From the NCBI RefSeq assembly GCF_000971985.1, contig NZ_KQ040799.1:124001-188000 (forward strand): DNA of 64,000 nt, in the 5' to 3' direction. A program made the translations under genes and the position numbers. The stretch comes from Paenibacillus dauci (GTDB taxonomy: Bacteria; Bacillota; Bacilli; Paenibacillales; Paenibacillaceae). The notes beneath the pieces were generated by a model. That model was not told the DNA's origin and made no database searches. It saw only the letters and a list, made by a program, of their open reading frames with translations. Below, in pieces: positions 36,195-45,900 of this stretch (position 1 is the first letter of the stretch; every line of letters begins with the position of its first letter).

Positions 36195-39100
36195 TCGTCA
36201 GCCCCCCATTCTGCCGATTGCAGGGAGACCAGCTGCTTCAGTTCTTCATCCGACATCTCGGTCAGCCACTGTTCACCTGCACCCACGACCTGCTCGGCCA
36301 GTGATTTCTTGCTTTCGATCAATTCATCGATCCGCTCTTCCAGAGTTCCCTGACAGATTAGCTTGTGTACTTGTACATTGCGCTGCTGTCCGATTCGGAA
36401 GACCCGGTCAGTCGCCTGGTTCTCAACCGCCGGATTCCACCAGCGGTCATAGTGAATAACATGGTTGGCACGGGTCAGATTCAGTCCGACACCGCCAGCT
36501 TTGAGCGACAGCACGAACAGCGGAGGACCTTCGCCCTGTTGGAACAGACTAATCATATCGTCACGGTTCGATTTACTGACGCCACCATGCAGAAAGAACG
36601 GCTCCTGGCCATAATGCTTGCTCAGACGCGCTGTCAGCAACTCACCCATTTCGACATATTGGGTAAATACAAGCGCTGCTTCTCCGCTGTCACGAATCAT
36701 ATCGAGCAGTTCGATCAGACGCGCCATTTTGCCGGAGCGTTCCTGCTTGCCTGTGTCCCCTTTGCCCGTATTATGCAGCAAATATGGATGATCACAGATT
36801 TGCTTGAGCTTGGTCAGTGAAGACAGCACAATCCCTTTGCGGGTAATACCTTCGGTATTGCTCATGCGTCCCAGCATGTCGGAGACGACGCTCTGATACA
36901 TGCCTGCCTGCTCCACGGTCATGTAGCAGTACGACTTCAGCTCGATCTTGTCCGGCAGATCGCGCCGGATATCCGGATCGCTTTTAAGACGGCGCAGCAT
37001 GAATGGAGATACGAGCTTGCGAAGTGTAGTCAGCTTGTTCTCCATTTCAGGACCTGCGCCTGTATTGTAGTTATGCCGGAACGAAGATGCCGTTCCCAGA
37101 TAACCTGGATTAAGAAATTGGAAAATAGACCATAGTTCACTCAGACGGTTCTCTACCGGGGTACCCGTCATGGCAATCCGGTGCGGCGCATTCAGCTTCA
37201 TAACGCTCTGCGCCTGCTTGGTCCGGTAGTTTTTGATATACTGCGCTTCATCGAGTATGATCGATGACCATTCAATCTGGCGCAGATCTTCTCCATCCCG
37301 TCCAGCCAGGTGATACGTGGTCAACACGATATCATGCGATCGGGCTTCTGCGGCAAATTCCTCGCCGCGTGGACGACGACTACCATGGTGAATGTACAGC
37401 TGCATCTCCGGTGCGAAGCGTTCCAACTCACGCTGCCAGTTGCCGAGCAGTGAGGTCGGGCAGACAATCAGTCTTGGCGCTGTCACCGGCTGATCCAGCA
37501 TACAGGTAATGACCTGGACGGTTTTACCCAGACCCATATCATCCGCCAGACACGCACCAAATCCCAGATCCCGCATCGTGGCCAACCACTGGAATCCCCG
37601 CTCCTGATAAGGGCGAAGTGTACCATGCAGTCCCTCGGGTACCGTTCGTTTCTCTACATCCCGCCATCCGCTGCCTTCCATCAGGTTCGTTAGCATCGGA
37701 TTGGTCTCGATTTCGAAAATATGCAGCCCATTCCAGAGTGCATCCTCTTCTTCGGCATAGATATGCATCAGTTCATTAAAGGAAATCTCGCCTTCTTCAT
37801 GACGACGGATAAAACGCAGCACCTGTTTGATCTCATTCAGATCCACTTCGATCCAGCCGCCATCAAGCGGAATAATCGGCACTCCATTTTTGACAATCTC
37901 GGCCATTTCCGCAGCAGTCAACGTTCTGCCATCCAGCACAGCCTGTGGTTCAAAGGATACCATCTGCTCCATGCCCAGGCGGGTATTTTCACTGGAACTG
38001 CGGTTTTCCTGCGGCTGGGGTGATTTCACCTTCAGCTTCAGTCCTGCGCGCTTTTTGCCTTCGCGTGTCCAGCGGGACGGTATCTGTACCGTAATGCCGG
38101 CTTTGCGCAGACGAGGAATATCTTCCTTGAGGAAAGCATACACATCGCCTGCTTCCATCATCCCGCCTACCGGACTTGCGGTGCGAATAAATAATGACAC
38201 AATGGATGAACACTCCGCAGCGCGCCCAAGCTGCATCAATAGGCGCTGTTGCACATGCTCATACGTCCGGCCGCGCACAACCATACGGGGCTCCGGCTGC
38301 TTCCATAGCATCGCCGCTGGCAGCAGCACTGCAGGATCGGACTCATCGGTCGCCCAGAAAGACATCCGCCACTGCGGCAACATATCCGATGGCATCTCTA
38401 CAGCTTTGGATTCCCGGTTCTCCAGCGGAGGTTCCAGACGAACGACGAGTCCCAGCTCGCCAATGCGCTCTTCCAGAACACCTGCCTCGGGGAGAGGAAC
38501 TTCTGCACCATTATGATCACGAATCTCTTCTTCCAGCTCTGCCATGTCTTCTGCCGTTCCCTGAACAGCCAGTTCTGCCGTAGCATCGAACATGCTGTTC
38601 CACCAGAGATGTGCATGCGGGGAAGAACCCCGGCGGTAATTCGCCTGATACGCACGGAACTTGCCATAGCCGGCATCACGGAACATCCGGCGGACTTCCG
38701 CATCCATCATTGCTACCAGGAACGAATACAGCACCTCTGCTTTTGCCTGGGAAATGCCGGCAGGTTCTCCGGCTGCAAACAGTGACAGGGCAGACAATCC
38801 GATCATCGGAATCGACTCCGCCAGACGTGCGAACATCTCACGGTCTTCGCCTGTCAGCAGCGGCTTCCATACACCGCGCAGTGACGCTTGTGAACTGCGT
38901 CTGCCGGTACCGGCAATGACGCGGCTATCCGGCAGAATCTTGCCTTCACGCAGCAGCTTTTCGGCGAATTTCGCAGCAATATGCCAGTACCGCATCTCTG
39001 CACCAGCCTGAATTCCCTGACGGGCTACCAGCTTCTCATCCCATTCGAGCAGCAGATCGTACGCCTGCTCGGCGGAGAGTGCCAGTCCTTCTACCATACG

Positions 39101-39343
39101 TCCCGGCAGCCTTTTGTTGCGGCCTGCCCGGCGTGAAAATGTCTCTTTGGAAGCGGCACTGACCGGACCCGACTTCAGTTCGGCTAGACGAAGTCCCGAT
39201 TGGGCAAACGGACGCCGCCCTGCAGGCAGTTCCATTCTGCGCATTACTTTCATCCATGCATCCACTTTGGGTTCCGACATTTCACCGGAAAAACAAAAAA
39301 ATACGTCTCCAATCCATATTCCATATAACGGTTGATCCATCAT
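36191..39343 (-). CDS. SNF2-family helicase/ATPase
   Basis: 1050 residues. The C-terminal ~480 residues form the SNF2 motor: 'DDMGLGKTVQVI' (about 600), 'DEAQYIKN' (about 695), 'TGTPVENRLSELWSIFQFL', 'LKAGGVGLNLTRANHVI' and 'NQATDRVFRIGQ'. The N-terminal ~550 residues match the extended region of bacterial SNF2 proteins and should bind DNA or partners. It is a double-stranded DNA translocase that remodels protein-DNA complexes. All motor motifs are intact. Starts at ATG 39343 or 39340 (GGGAGAC upstream). Confidence 0.93.
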   Translation of the reverse strand: MMDQPLYGIWIGDVFFCFSGEMSEPKVDAWMKVMRRMELPAGRRPFAQSGLRLAELKSGPVSAASKETFSRRAGRNKRLPGRMVEGLALSAEQAYDLLLEWDEKLVARQGIQAGAEMRYWHIAAKFAEKLLREGKILPDSRVIAGTGRRSSQASLRGVWKPLLTGEDREMFARLAESIPMIGLSALSLFAAGEPAGISQAKAEVLYSFLVAMMDAEVRRMFRDAGYGKFRAYQANYRRGSSPHAHLWWNSMFDATAELAVQGTAEDMAELEEEIRDHNGAEVPLPEAGVLEERIGELGLVVRLEPPLENRESKAVEMPSDMLPQWRMSFWATDESDPAVLLPAAMLWKQPEPRMVVRGRTYEHVQQRLLMQLGRAAECSSIVSLFIRTASPVGGMMEAGDVYAFLKEDIPRLRKAGITVQIPSRWTREGKKRAGLKLKVKSPQPQENRSSSENTRLGMEQMVSFEPQAVLDGRTLTAAEMAEIVKNGVPIIPLDGGWIEVDLNEIKQVLRFIRRHEEGEISFNELMHIYAEEEDALWNGLHIFEIETNPMLTNLMEGSGWRDVEKRTVPEGLHGTLRPYQERGFQWLATMRDLGFGACLADDMGLGKTVQVITCMLDQPVTAPRLIVCPTSLLGNWQRELERFAPEMQLYIHHGSRRPRGEEFAAEARSHDIVLTTYHLAGRDGEDLRQIEWSSIILDEAQYIKNYRTKQAQSVMKLNAPHRIAMTGTPVENRLSELWSIFQFLNPGYLGTASSFRHNYNTGAGPEMENKLTTLRKLVSPFMLRRLKSDPDIRRDLPDKIELKSYCYMTVEQAGMYQSVVSDMLGRMSNTEGITRKGIVLSSLTKLKQICDHPYLLHNTGKGDTGKQERSGKMARLIELLDMIRDSGEAALVFTQYVEMGELLTARLSKHYGQEPFFLHGGVSKSNRDDMISLFQQGEGPPLFVLSLKAGGVGLNLTRANHVIHYDRWWNPAVENQATDRVFRIGQQRNVQVHKLICQGTLEERIDELIESKKSLAEQVVGAGEQWLTEMSDEELKQLVSLQSAEWGADE

Positions 39344-39574
39344 TGTCTCCCGTCCATCTCGGTCAAATCTTTACGATTGTAATAGTTAGTGTGTATTCTC
39401 ATAACAGGATATTCCTCTCCTTACGGTAAGCAAGCTTTCAGGCCATCCTGTGCATGGCATCTGCTTTCTGGATAAATGCAAATAAAGCAGGTATCTTATC
39501 TATTATAAGGTTGGATGTTCGAAAATTCCATATACACTGTCAAAAATACAATAAATATCAGGAGGAAGATGATC

Positions 39575-40279
39575 ATGAGTCCTACCATCTTGCTTGAAGT
39601 GATTGCGACGACTCTGGAAGATGCGCGAATTGCAGCCGCAGCAGGAGCCGACCGAATTGAATTGATTGCCTCCCAAGAGGAAGGCGGATTGACTCCTTCT
39701 CTGGATTTGATACAACAGATTACGGCAGAGAGTCCCATACCGGTCAATGTTATGATTCGTCCACATAGCCGAAGCTTTCATTATAACTCTGCCGAGCTGG
39801 AGCAGATGGTACATGATATCCGGCAAATCACAGCCCATACCAGTGCATCAGCTCTCGTACTGGGTATACTGAATGCTTCCGGGCATATTGACGAAACAGC
39901 ACTGCAGCAACTGCTTGCGGCAGCAGGAGAATTGCCGGTTACCTTTCACAGGGCGTTTGATGAAATCAGTGATCAGGAAAAGGCGCTATATACCTTATCC
40001 CGCTATCCGGCGATCACACGTATTCTGACCTCGGGCGGCCATGATACCGTACTGGATGCACGGGATACTATTACCCGGTTAAACCAAATTGCCCGTCAGC
40101 ACCAGATCAGTCTGATTGCCGGTGCAGGACTTACCCTGGAGACACTTGGTGAATTCGTCCGTGATACCGGCGTACAAGAGGTTCATCTGGGCAGTGCAGT
40201 CCGTCAGGAAAGTAATATTCATCTGCCTCTGGATGCAGCCCGTATCCGTCAGGCCAAAGCAGCAATCATGACACTCTAA
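39575..40279 (+). CDS. cutC: CutC-family protein (copper homeostasis)
   Basis: 234 residues, a TIM-barrel. Family motifs: 'LLEVIATTLEDARIAAAAGA', 'DRIELIASQEEGGLTPS', 'VNVMIRPHSRSF', 'TFHRAFDE' and 'ILTSGG'. The ATG at 39575 has CAGGAGG 9 bases upstream; the longer frame to 39515 is not supported. CutC was linked to copper tolerance in E. coli, but the biochemical role is unsettled. Confidence 0.94.
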   Translation: MSPTILLEVIATTLEDARIAAAAGADRIELIASQEEGGLTPSLDLIQQITAESPIPVNVMIRPHSRSFHYNSAELEQMVHDIRQITAHTSASALVLGILNASGHIDETALQQLLAAAGELPVTFHRAFDEISDQEKALYTLSRYPAITRILTSGGHDTVLDARDTITRLNQIARQHQISLIAGAGLTLETLGEFVRDTGVQEVHLGSAVRQESNIHLPLDAARIRQAKAAIMTL

Positions 40280-40304
40280 CTACCTAATTGGTCCATTTAC
40301 ACAG

Positions 40305-40352
40305 CAAAAAGACCCGATCCGCACAAGCAGTGCTGCGAACCGGGTCTTTTTG
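40305..40352. terminator. Bidirectional terminator between cutC and the ROK gene
   Basis: Perfect 12-bp arms CAAAAAGACCCG/CGGGTCTTTTTG (40305-40316, 40341-40352). Confidence 0.9.
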
Positions 40353-40357
40353 ATAAA

Positions 40358-41293
40358 TCAGGATTGATGCCGCAGTCGATGGTTTTGCATCGCAATCCGT
40401 GCTGCTCCGACCATGCCTGCCTGATTACCGAGCAGTGCAGGTTCCAGCAGCACTGGTCGTCCGCCCAGTTCATCGATACGCTGTACCAGCTGCGGCCACC
40501 ATGTTTCACGTGTAACAATAACTCCGCCACCAATAATGATAGCCTGCGGATCGAAAATCTGATCCATATTGATAATCGTACTCGCAAAATCGTTGATCCA
40601 GTTATCCAGCAAATAACGGGCTTCGGCATCGCCTGCCCGCGCAGCATCCATCAGATCGGACAATCCCCAGCCTGTATGATAATTCGCTGCAATCTGGTTC
40701 AGTGCCTTGCCGGAAATATACTGCTCTACACAGCCTTTTTTGCCGCAGTTGCACGGACGACCGCCGGGATGAAGAATCATATGACCCAGCTCGCCGGCTC
40801 CGCCATACTGTCCCGAGATAATCTCACCGTAATGTACCAGTGCTCCACCCACACCGGTTCCGATCGTCAGCATGATCCAGGAACGGATCACTGCCGCTGC
40901 ACCAATCCAGTCTTCTCCTGCAGCAGCAGCATGGGCATCATTGACCGTGTAGACCGGCAATCCCGTTGCTTCCATGACACGCTGTGCCAGATGCAGTCCT
41001 TTCCATCCGGGTAGATTGTCGGTCGCATCAATAACAATTCCTTTTTCCCGATCAATCCGTCCAGCTGATCCAATACCGATACCATGTATGGTAATAAACT
41101 GCTTTTTGATACTGTCGTAGACAATACTTTTTAGTTCATTCGCAATATAGAGAACACGGCTCAGGATAAATTCCGCACCCTGTTCCGCCTGTGTAGGCAG
41201 TTCCATTCGCTCAATCATCTGACCCTGTTCGTTCACCAGCGCACCCTTGATTCCAGTGCCACCGATATCTATACCAATCCAGCAAGATTCCAT
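40358..41293 (-). CDS. ROK-family sugar kinase (glucokinase-like)
   Basis: 311 residues. The N-terminal ATP site is 'IGIDIGGTGIKGALV' (about 5-19). The catalytic Asp lies in 'VNDAHAAAAGE', the sugar-binding stretch is 'GELGHMILHPGG', and the ROK zinc site is 'CNCGKKGCVEQYIS'. No helix-turn-helix is present, so it is a kinase rather than a ROK repressor. Met at 41293 has GGAG 9 bases upstream and matches the family; the frame starts at 41308. A TATAAT (minus) is at 41411-41406. It likely phosphorylates glucose released by the neighbouring GH31 enzyme. Confidence 0.9.
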   Translation of the reverse strand: MESCWIGIDIGGTGIKGALVNEQGQMIERMELPTQAEQGAEFILSRVLYIANELKSIVYDSIKKQFITIHGIGIGSAGRIDREKGIVIDATDNLPGWKGLHLAQRVMEATGLPVYTVNDAHAAAAGEDWIGAAAVIRSWIMLTIGTGVGGALVHYGEIISGQYGGAGELGHMILHPGGRPCNCGKKGCVEQYISGKALNQIAANYHTGWGLSDLMDAARAGDAEARYLLDNWINDFASTIINMDQIFDPQAIIIGGGVIVTRETWWPQLVQRIDELGGRPVLLEPALLGNQAGMVGAARIAMQNHRLRHQS

Positions 41294-41603
41294 ATTGATC
41301 ATCTCCATGAGCTTAAATGTGTTATGTACTAACAGGGATCTATATCATGTTATCGTGTATTTTTAGCAAAAAAGTTAGCTTTTCCGTGAACTACTGACCC
41401 TATCCATTATACGCTATTCGCGTACTTTTATAACAATTACCATTATTTACTTATAAAGGAATATAAAACAGGTGTAATATATTTATTGCCCGCTTCTGAA
41501 ACCCAAAAAGAGCGTACCACCTTTTTTTCGGCAATACGCTCTTTTTGGGTATTAGTACTTTATAGTACGGGTGTAACTCCAGCGGAGCTGATCATTATCT
41601 TGT
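41294..41603. other. Intergenic region between the ROK gene and the GH31 gene
   Basis: 310 bp holding the ROK promoter (TATAAT on the minus strand at 41411-41406) and the GH31 terminator (41501-41550). Nothing else stands out. Confidence 0.6.
41501..41550. terminator. Terminator after the GH31 gene
   Basis: Perfect 16-bp arms ACCCAAAAAGAGCGTA and its complement (41501-41516, 41535-41550), with A- and T-runs inside the stem. Confidence 0.85.
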
Positions 41604-44048
41604 TCAGACCCGCAGTGTCAATTCATCCAGCTGACGATCCTGAATACGGATCAGTATATCTCCACTATGTTTATCTATACTCCAGCCTGTCTGCCCGGCA
41701 GCTAGCTCATCTGCTGTAAGTTGCTGCAGCTGATCAATAGCGGCAGGCGTGAAACCCGGCTGCCGGAGCGTAAACCGAAGATGCTGACGCTGCGGCTGAT
41801 AACTATCTTCCAGGTAACGGATCGATAGGGTCAGCACTCCCTCCGCACCATTTGCCTGCACATGCAATCTGGAGTATTCCCCCTTCTCATGGGCAAATGT
41901 CTCTCCATCATCTTCATACAGCGTATATTCCGCCTGGAATGTATCGGTTGCTTCCGCTCCATAAATATGGAAGTTGACCAGATCATCCACATGATGGTCT
42001 GCAGCATGCTGACGCAGTTCGCCTTCGGCTACGATCGCTCCGCCACGAATATATATCGGCATAATATCCAGCGGAGCATGAGCCAGAACCGGCCGTCCAC
42101 CTTCCTGTTTTTCACCGGTCCAGTAATCGTACCAGATGCCTTCCGGCAGATAGACAGTGCGATAATCGGTATCCGGACGATAGACCGGAGCAACCATTAC
42201 ATCCGGACCAACCAGGAATTGATCACATAGATTGGTCACTTTGGGATCTCTCGGGTACTCCAGCAGTACCGGACGCAGGATCGGCATCCCTGTCTGGGAC
42301 GATTCGTAAAACAGATTATACAGATGCGGCATCCAGCGGTAGCGTAGACTGATGTACTCCCGGATAATATCTTCCATCTGTTCGCCAAACGACCATGGCT
42401 CCTGTCTTACTGTTCCAATCGAAGAATGATTGCGACAATATGGAAAAAAAGCACCCATCTGTGTCCAGCGTACCAGCAGCTGACCCGAAGTATCATGCGC
42501 AAATCCGCCAATATCCGGTCCGGCAAATGGCAGTCCGGACAGTCCCATATTCAGAATCATTGGCATTGCCATGGCCATATGCTCCCAGAAACTGCGATTA
42601 TCACCTGTCCATATTGCAGCATAGCGCTGAATACCGGAATATCCTGCCCGTGTCAGTACAAAAGGACGTCTGCCATCCATATGCTGCTTCATGCCTTCAT
42701 AGGTAGCTTTGGACATCAGCATACCGTACAGATTATGAATCTCCTCATGGGTGACCGGATTACCGTCATTGTGGTGCATAACATCCGGGTCCATCGTTTT
42801 CAGCTCATTAAATACAGCCGGCTCGTTCATATCATTCCAGATCCCATCAATGCCAAGCCTTGTATAAAAGGCATGATGATCACCCCACCACAGGGCCGTC
42901 TTGGTGTCTGTAAAATCAGGAAAGGCACTGATCCCCGGCCATACTTTACCCAGATAAATATCTCCTTCCAGTCGGCGGCAGAAATGTTCTTCTTCCACAC
43001 CTTCCCGGTAGATCGGATATTTGGGATCTTTTTTCACGCCAGGATCGACGATCGGTATGATACGGATGCCCATCTTCTTGAGCTCTTCAATCATGCCCTG
43101 CGGATCGGGGAAACGAGTCTTGTCAAAGGTAAACACACGATATTCATCCATATAATGAATATCCAGATAGATTACATCGCACGGAATATTTTTGTCGCGG
43201 AAGCTGTGCGCCAGATCCATGACTTCCTTTTGATCCATATAGCTGTACCGGGACTGATGATAGCCGAGTGCCCATTTCGGAGGCAGCGCAATACGGCCGG
43301 TCAGCGCTGTATAACGTCGCACGACATCTTTGATCTCAGGGCCATGAATAAAGTAAATATCGTACGCACCAGTCGTACATCCTATCATGTAAGCGACTCC
43401 ATGAGAGCGCATATCAAAATCCGAACGGCCCGGATTATCCAAGAATATTCCATAGGTCGAGTGATTATGCATATGGATCAGCAGCGGAATAGATTCATAC
43501 AATGCTTCGATCTCCGGCATATGGGGAGCATAAACATCCGTATTCCACATGGTATAGCGCTCGCCGCGCTTATCCAGAAAGCTGGACTTCTCTCCCAGCC
43601 CGTAGAAATGCGAATCGTCCTGCATATTGAACAGTGCATTAATAGCGCCGCGCGGTGTCCAGCTTACGCTTTCCTGATGGGCAATCTCATGACCTTCATG
43701 ATCCGCCACCGTTAATGCAAACGTTTGCTTATTTAGGGTGACAATAAGCATTCCCGTACGAAAAACCAGCTCCTGTTCATTCTCTTTGACCTCGGGACGC
43801 ACTTTTTGCTGCTGTGGCAGAACAGCAATCGTCGTGGACAAATCAAGGCTCTGATTATCAAACACTTTGAAACGAAACTCCGCATCCGACAAAAAAACCA
43901 GTGCAGCACTTGCCATCTGGCCATGACACAGATAAGTACCTTCGTGTTCTTCCCATTCTTTTAGCTGGCCAAATGAACTCCATACTTGCTGGATAATTCG
44001 GCCTTCTACATGATCAGGATGTATAGCTTCGCTTGTATCTTGCATCAT
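41604..44048 (-). CDS. GH31 alpha-glucosidase
   Basis: 814 residues, full length for the family. The nucleophile Asp is in 'GIWNDMNEP', the acid/base Asp in 'TGDNRSFW', and 'HQSRYSYMDQKEV' and 'FAGPDIGGF' are typical GH31 active-site segments. The C-terminal ~200 residues are beta domains. No signal peptide, so it is cytoplasmic, hydrolysing imported oligosaccharides. The exact linkage (maltose, isomaltose, xyloside) cannot be told. GGAGGG precedes the ATG at 44048. A CcpA-type cre site lies about 190 bp upstream, predicting catabolite repression. Confidence 0.95.
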   Translation of the reverse strand: MMQDTSEAIHPDHVEGRIIQQVWSSFGQLKEWEEHEGTYLCHGQMASAALVFLSDAEFRFKVFDNQSLDLSTTIAVLPQQQKVRPEVKENEQELVFRTGMLIVTLNKQTFALTVADHEGHEIAHQESVSWTPRGAINALFNMQDDSHFYGLGEKSSFLDKRGERYTMWNTDVYAPHMPEIEALYESIPLLIHMHNHSTYGIFLDNPGRSDFDMRSHGVAYMIGCTTGAYDIYFIHGPEIKDVVRRYTALTGRIALPPKWALGYHQSRYSYMDQKEVMDLAHSFRDKNIPCDVIYLDIHYMDEYRVFTFDKTRFPDPQGMIEELKKMGIRIIPIVDPGVKKDPKYPIYREGVEEEHFCRRLEGDIYLGKVWPGISAFPDFTDTKTALWWGDHHAFYTRLGIDGIWNDMNEPAVFNELKTMDPDVMHHNDGNPVTHEEIHNLYGMLMSKATYEGMKQHMDGRRPFVLTRAGYSGIQRYAAIWTGDNRSFWEHMAMAMPMILNMGLSGLPFAGPDIGGFAHDTSGQLLVRWTQMGAFFPYCRNHSSIGTVRQEPWSFGEQMEDIIREYISLRYRWMPHLYNLFYESSQTGMPILRPVLLEYPRDPKVTNLCDQFLVGPDVMVAPVYRPDTDYRTVYLPEGIWYDYWTGEKQEGGRPVLAHAPLDIMPIYIRGGAIVAEGELRQHAADHHVDDLVNFHIYGAEATDTFQAEYTLYEDDGETFAHEKGEYSRLHVQANGAEGVLTLSIRYLEDSYQPQRQHLRFTLRQPGFTPAAIDQLQQLTADELAAGQTGWSIDKHSGDILIRIQDRQLDELTLRV

Positions 44049-44239
44049 TGTGTATTCCCTCCGTCTGTGGTGGTGTGTGTATAAATTACGGAATGACTGA
44101 ACCTGTTGAATATAGGGGCTGCTGGCTTCACTAATTCAATAAGAGTACAATGCATGCTCATTCCAAAAGTATATTAAGCTATGTAACTCTCATTAATCGA
44201 CTATGTAGAAATCCATGATATTTTGCATCATATCATCTG

Positions 44240-44253
44240 TGGTAACGTTTGCA
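44240..44253 (-). promoter_or_regulatory. Putative CcpA cre site upstream of the GH31 gene
   Basis: On the minus strand TGCAAACGTTACCA fits the cre consensus TGNAANCGNWNNCA at every fixed position. A LacI-type specific regulator could use the same site. Confidence 0.6.
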
Positions 44254-44390
44254 CAATAGCTAATATGCACCTCTTTCAGCTTATAAAATAATGTATTTCT
44301 ACGATATAAGCTCCTATACGTGCTTATGCGTTGATTTACGAATAAAGCTATTTTTGTACAGCTAGCGTTACAAATATCATTTTATATCCA

Positions 44391-44430
44391 AAAAAAGCAG
44401 CCAGCAGAGAAATCCACCGGCTGCTTTTTT
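44391..44430 (-). terminator. Terminator of the sugar ABC operon
   Basis: Perfect 12-bp arms AAAAAAGCAGCC/GGCTGCTTTTTT (44391-44402, 44419-44430), 30 bp past the substrate-binding protein stop. Confidence 0.88.
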
Positions 44431-44460
44431 GATTTGTAAGCCACTTCACCTGTCTATCTA

Positions 44461-45735
44461 CTAACGCAGCTGCAGATTCACCCACTGCTCCTGCATCTGC
44501 TGCAGCATACTCTGACGGTTCAACTCGCCAGCCAGATAAGCCTGCATCGTGCTGGCATAGTCTTTGCTTAATCCCATCGGGAATTTCGGGAAAATCCATG
44601 GCAGAATCTTGCCTGCATTGTTGTATTTCACAATATCCGCTCCGATTGGTCCCAGCTGCTTGTCGGAGGTCTGGATATTTTTAAAGGCCGGAATAAATTT
44701 AAATTCGTCGGTAATGTAATGTTTACCTGTGTCCGAGCTGACCAGCCAGTTCAGGAACTCTTTGGCTTCTGCTTTGACAGGAGAGTTTTTGTTAACGACC
44801 CAGTTGTTCGGTACACGTACAAAGACGCGGTCATTCTCTTCCTTGTTGTTATTAATTGGCATAGGCATCAGACCAATATTCATATCCGGTTTGATTCCGT
44901 CAATCTGTACCTGCGTCCAGTTGCCCTGCTGCATCATGGCAGCTTTGCCGTTCGCGAACAGTGTCACCTGGGTATTATAATCGGTTGTGAGCGGATTCGG
45001 GTTACCATATTTGACCATCAAATCAAGCAGATTGAGCCACTCATCGAACTTCTCGTTACCCGGAATCTGTGCTGTACCGTTATCCAGCTGCTTCAGGAAG
45101 GCAGTAGGATCATCTTGATGGGCAAATGGAATGGTTACGTTATGATTGCCGAGCACCCACCATTCCTGGAATCCATTTGAAAATGGGGTATAGCCTGCTG
45201 CCTTGAGCTTCTCGCAAGCGGCACGCAGTTCATCAATCGTGGTAGGCAATTCGGTAATGCCTACTTTTTTGAAAATATCCTTGTTGTAAATAAATCCGTA
45301 GCCTTCCAGACCATTCGGCTGACCATAAATATGGCCATCCTTGCTGATCTGCTCTGCGGCACCATCTACGATATTTTTGACCCATGGCTGGTCGGACATA
45401 TCTTCGAGATATTCGAGCCACAGATTCATCTCTTCATCTCCACCGTTGGTGAAAATATCCGGTTCGTCACCGGCAGCGAATTTGGCTTTGAGAGAAGCCG
45501 CATAATCGGCTCCACCGCCGACCGATTGAATCTCCAGCTCCACATCAGGATGCTGTTTCTCATATTCCGCTTTGAGCTTGTTCAGAGCGTCCGCAATCTC
45601 GACTTTTCCCTGATAGATGTGGATTACCTTTTTGCCATCGGCGGTTACATTCCCGCCCTGCTGGTTCCCGCATCCGGCGATCAGCACAGACAGGCTGAGC
45701 AGCAAGGTGAGCGGGATAAGCCATAACTTTTTCAT
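44461..45735 (-). CDS. Sugar ABC transporter substrate-binding lipoprotein
   Basis: 424 residues. Signal peptide and lipobox LIAGC (Cys22), then a family 1 solute-binding fold ('VIHIYQGKVEIADALNKLKA', 'DIFTNGGDEEMNLWLEYL', 'FANGKAAMMQQGNWTQV'). The ATG at 45735 has AGGAGG 8 bases upstream; the frame extends to 45795 without support. It captures sugar outside the cell for the two permeases encoded upstream. It is the third gene here, whereas such genes are usually first; the ATPase (MsmX-type) is not encoded nearby and must be shared. Confidence 0.93.
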   Translation of the reverse strand: MKKLWLIPLTLLLSLSVLIAGCGNQQGGNVTADGKKVIHIYQGKVEIADALNKLKAEYEKQHPDVELEIQSVGGGADYAASLKAKFAAGDEPDIFTNGGDEEMNLWLEYLEDMSDQPWVKNIVDGAAEQISKDGHIYGQPNGLEGYGFIYNKDIFKKVGITELPTTIDELRAACEKLKAAGYTPFSNGFQEWWVLGNHNVTIPFAHQDDPTAFLKQLDNGTAQIPGNEKFDEWLNLLDLMVKYGNPNPLTTDYNTQVTLFANGKAAMMQQGNWTQVQIDGIKPDMNIGLMPMPINNNKEENDRVFVRVPNNWVVNKNSPVKAEAKEFLNWLVSSDTGKHYITDEFKFIPAFKNIQTSDKQLGPIGADIVKYNNAGKILPWIFPKFPMGLSKDYASTMQAYLAGELNRQSMLQQMQEQWVNLQLR

Positions 45736-45900
45736 TGAGGGTCCTCCTGTCTTTCTGGGCTTGGCTGGCACTATACAGGATATCTTGGCTGGCATAGTTA
45801 ATGCATACCGGCTAGTTCAGGATATCCTGCTTATTGGTTTTGGTATGGAATGAGCAGAGAATTGATAGCTGTCGCATGAACTGTGCAATATTTGCAGATC

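Larger units (their letters stand above)
44049..44460. other. Intergenic region upstream of the GH31 gene
   Basis: 412 bp containing the cre site (44240-44253), the GH31 promoter (not resolved) and the terminator of the sugar ABC operon (44391-44430). Confidence 0.55.

Noticed and set aside
42426..43715. 429-codon open frame on the plus strand
   Set aside because: Antisense to the GH31 gene, whose catalytic motifs are intact; composition is not protein-like.
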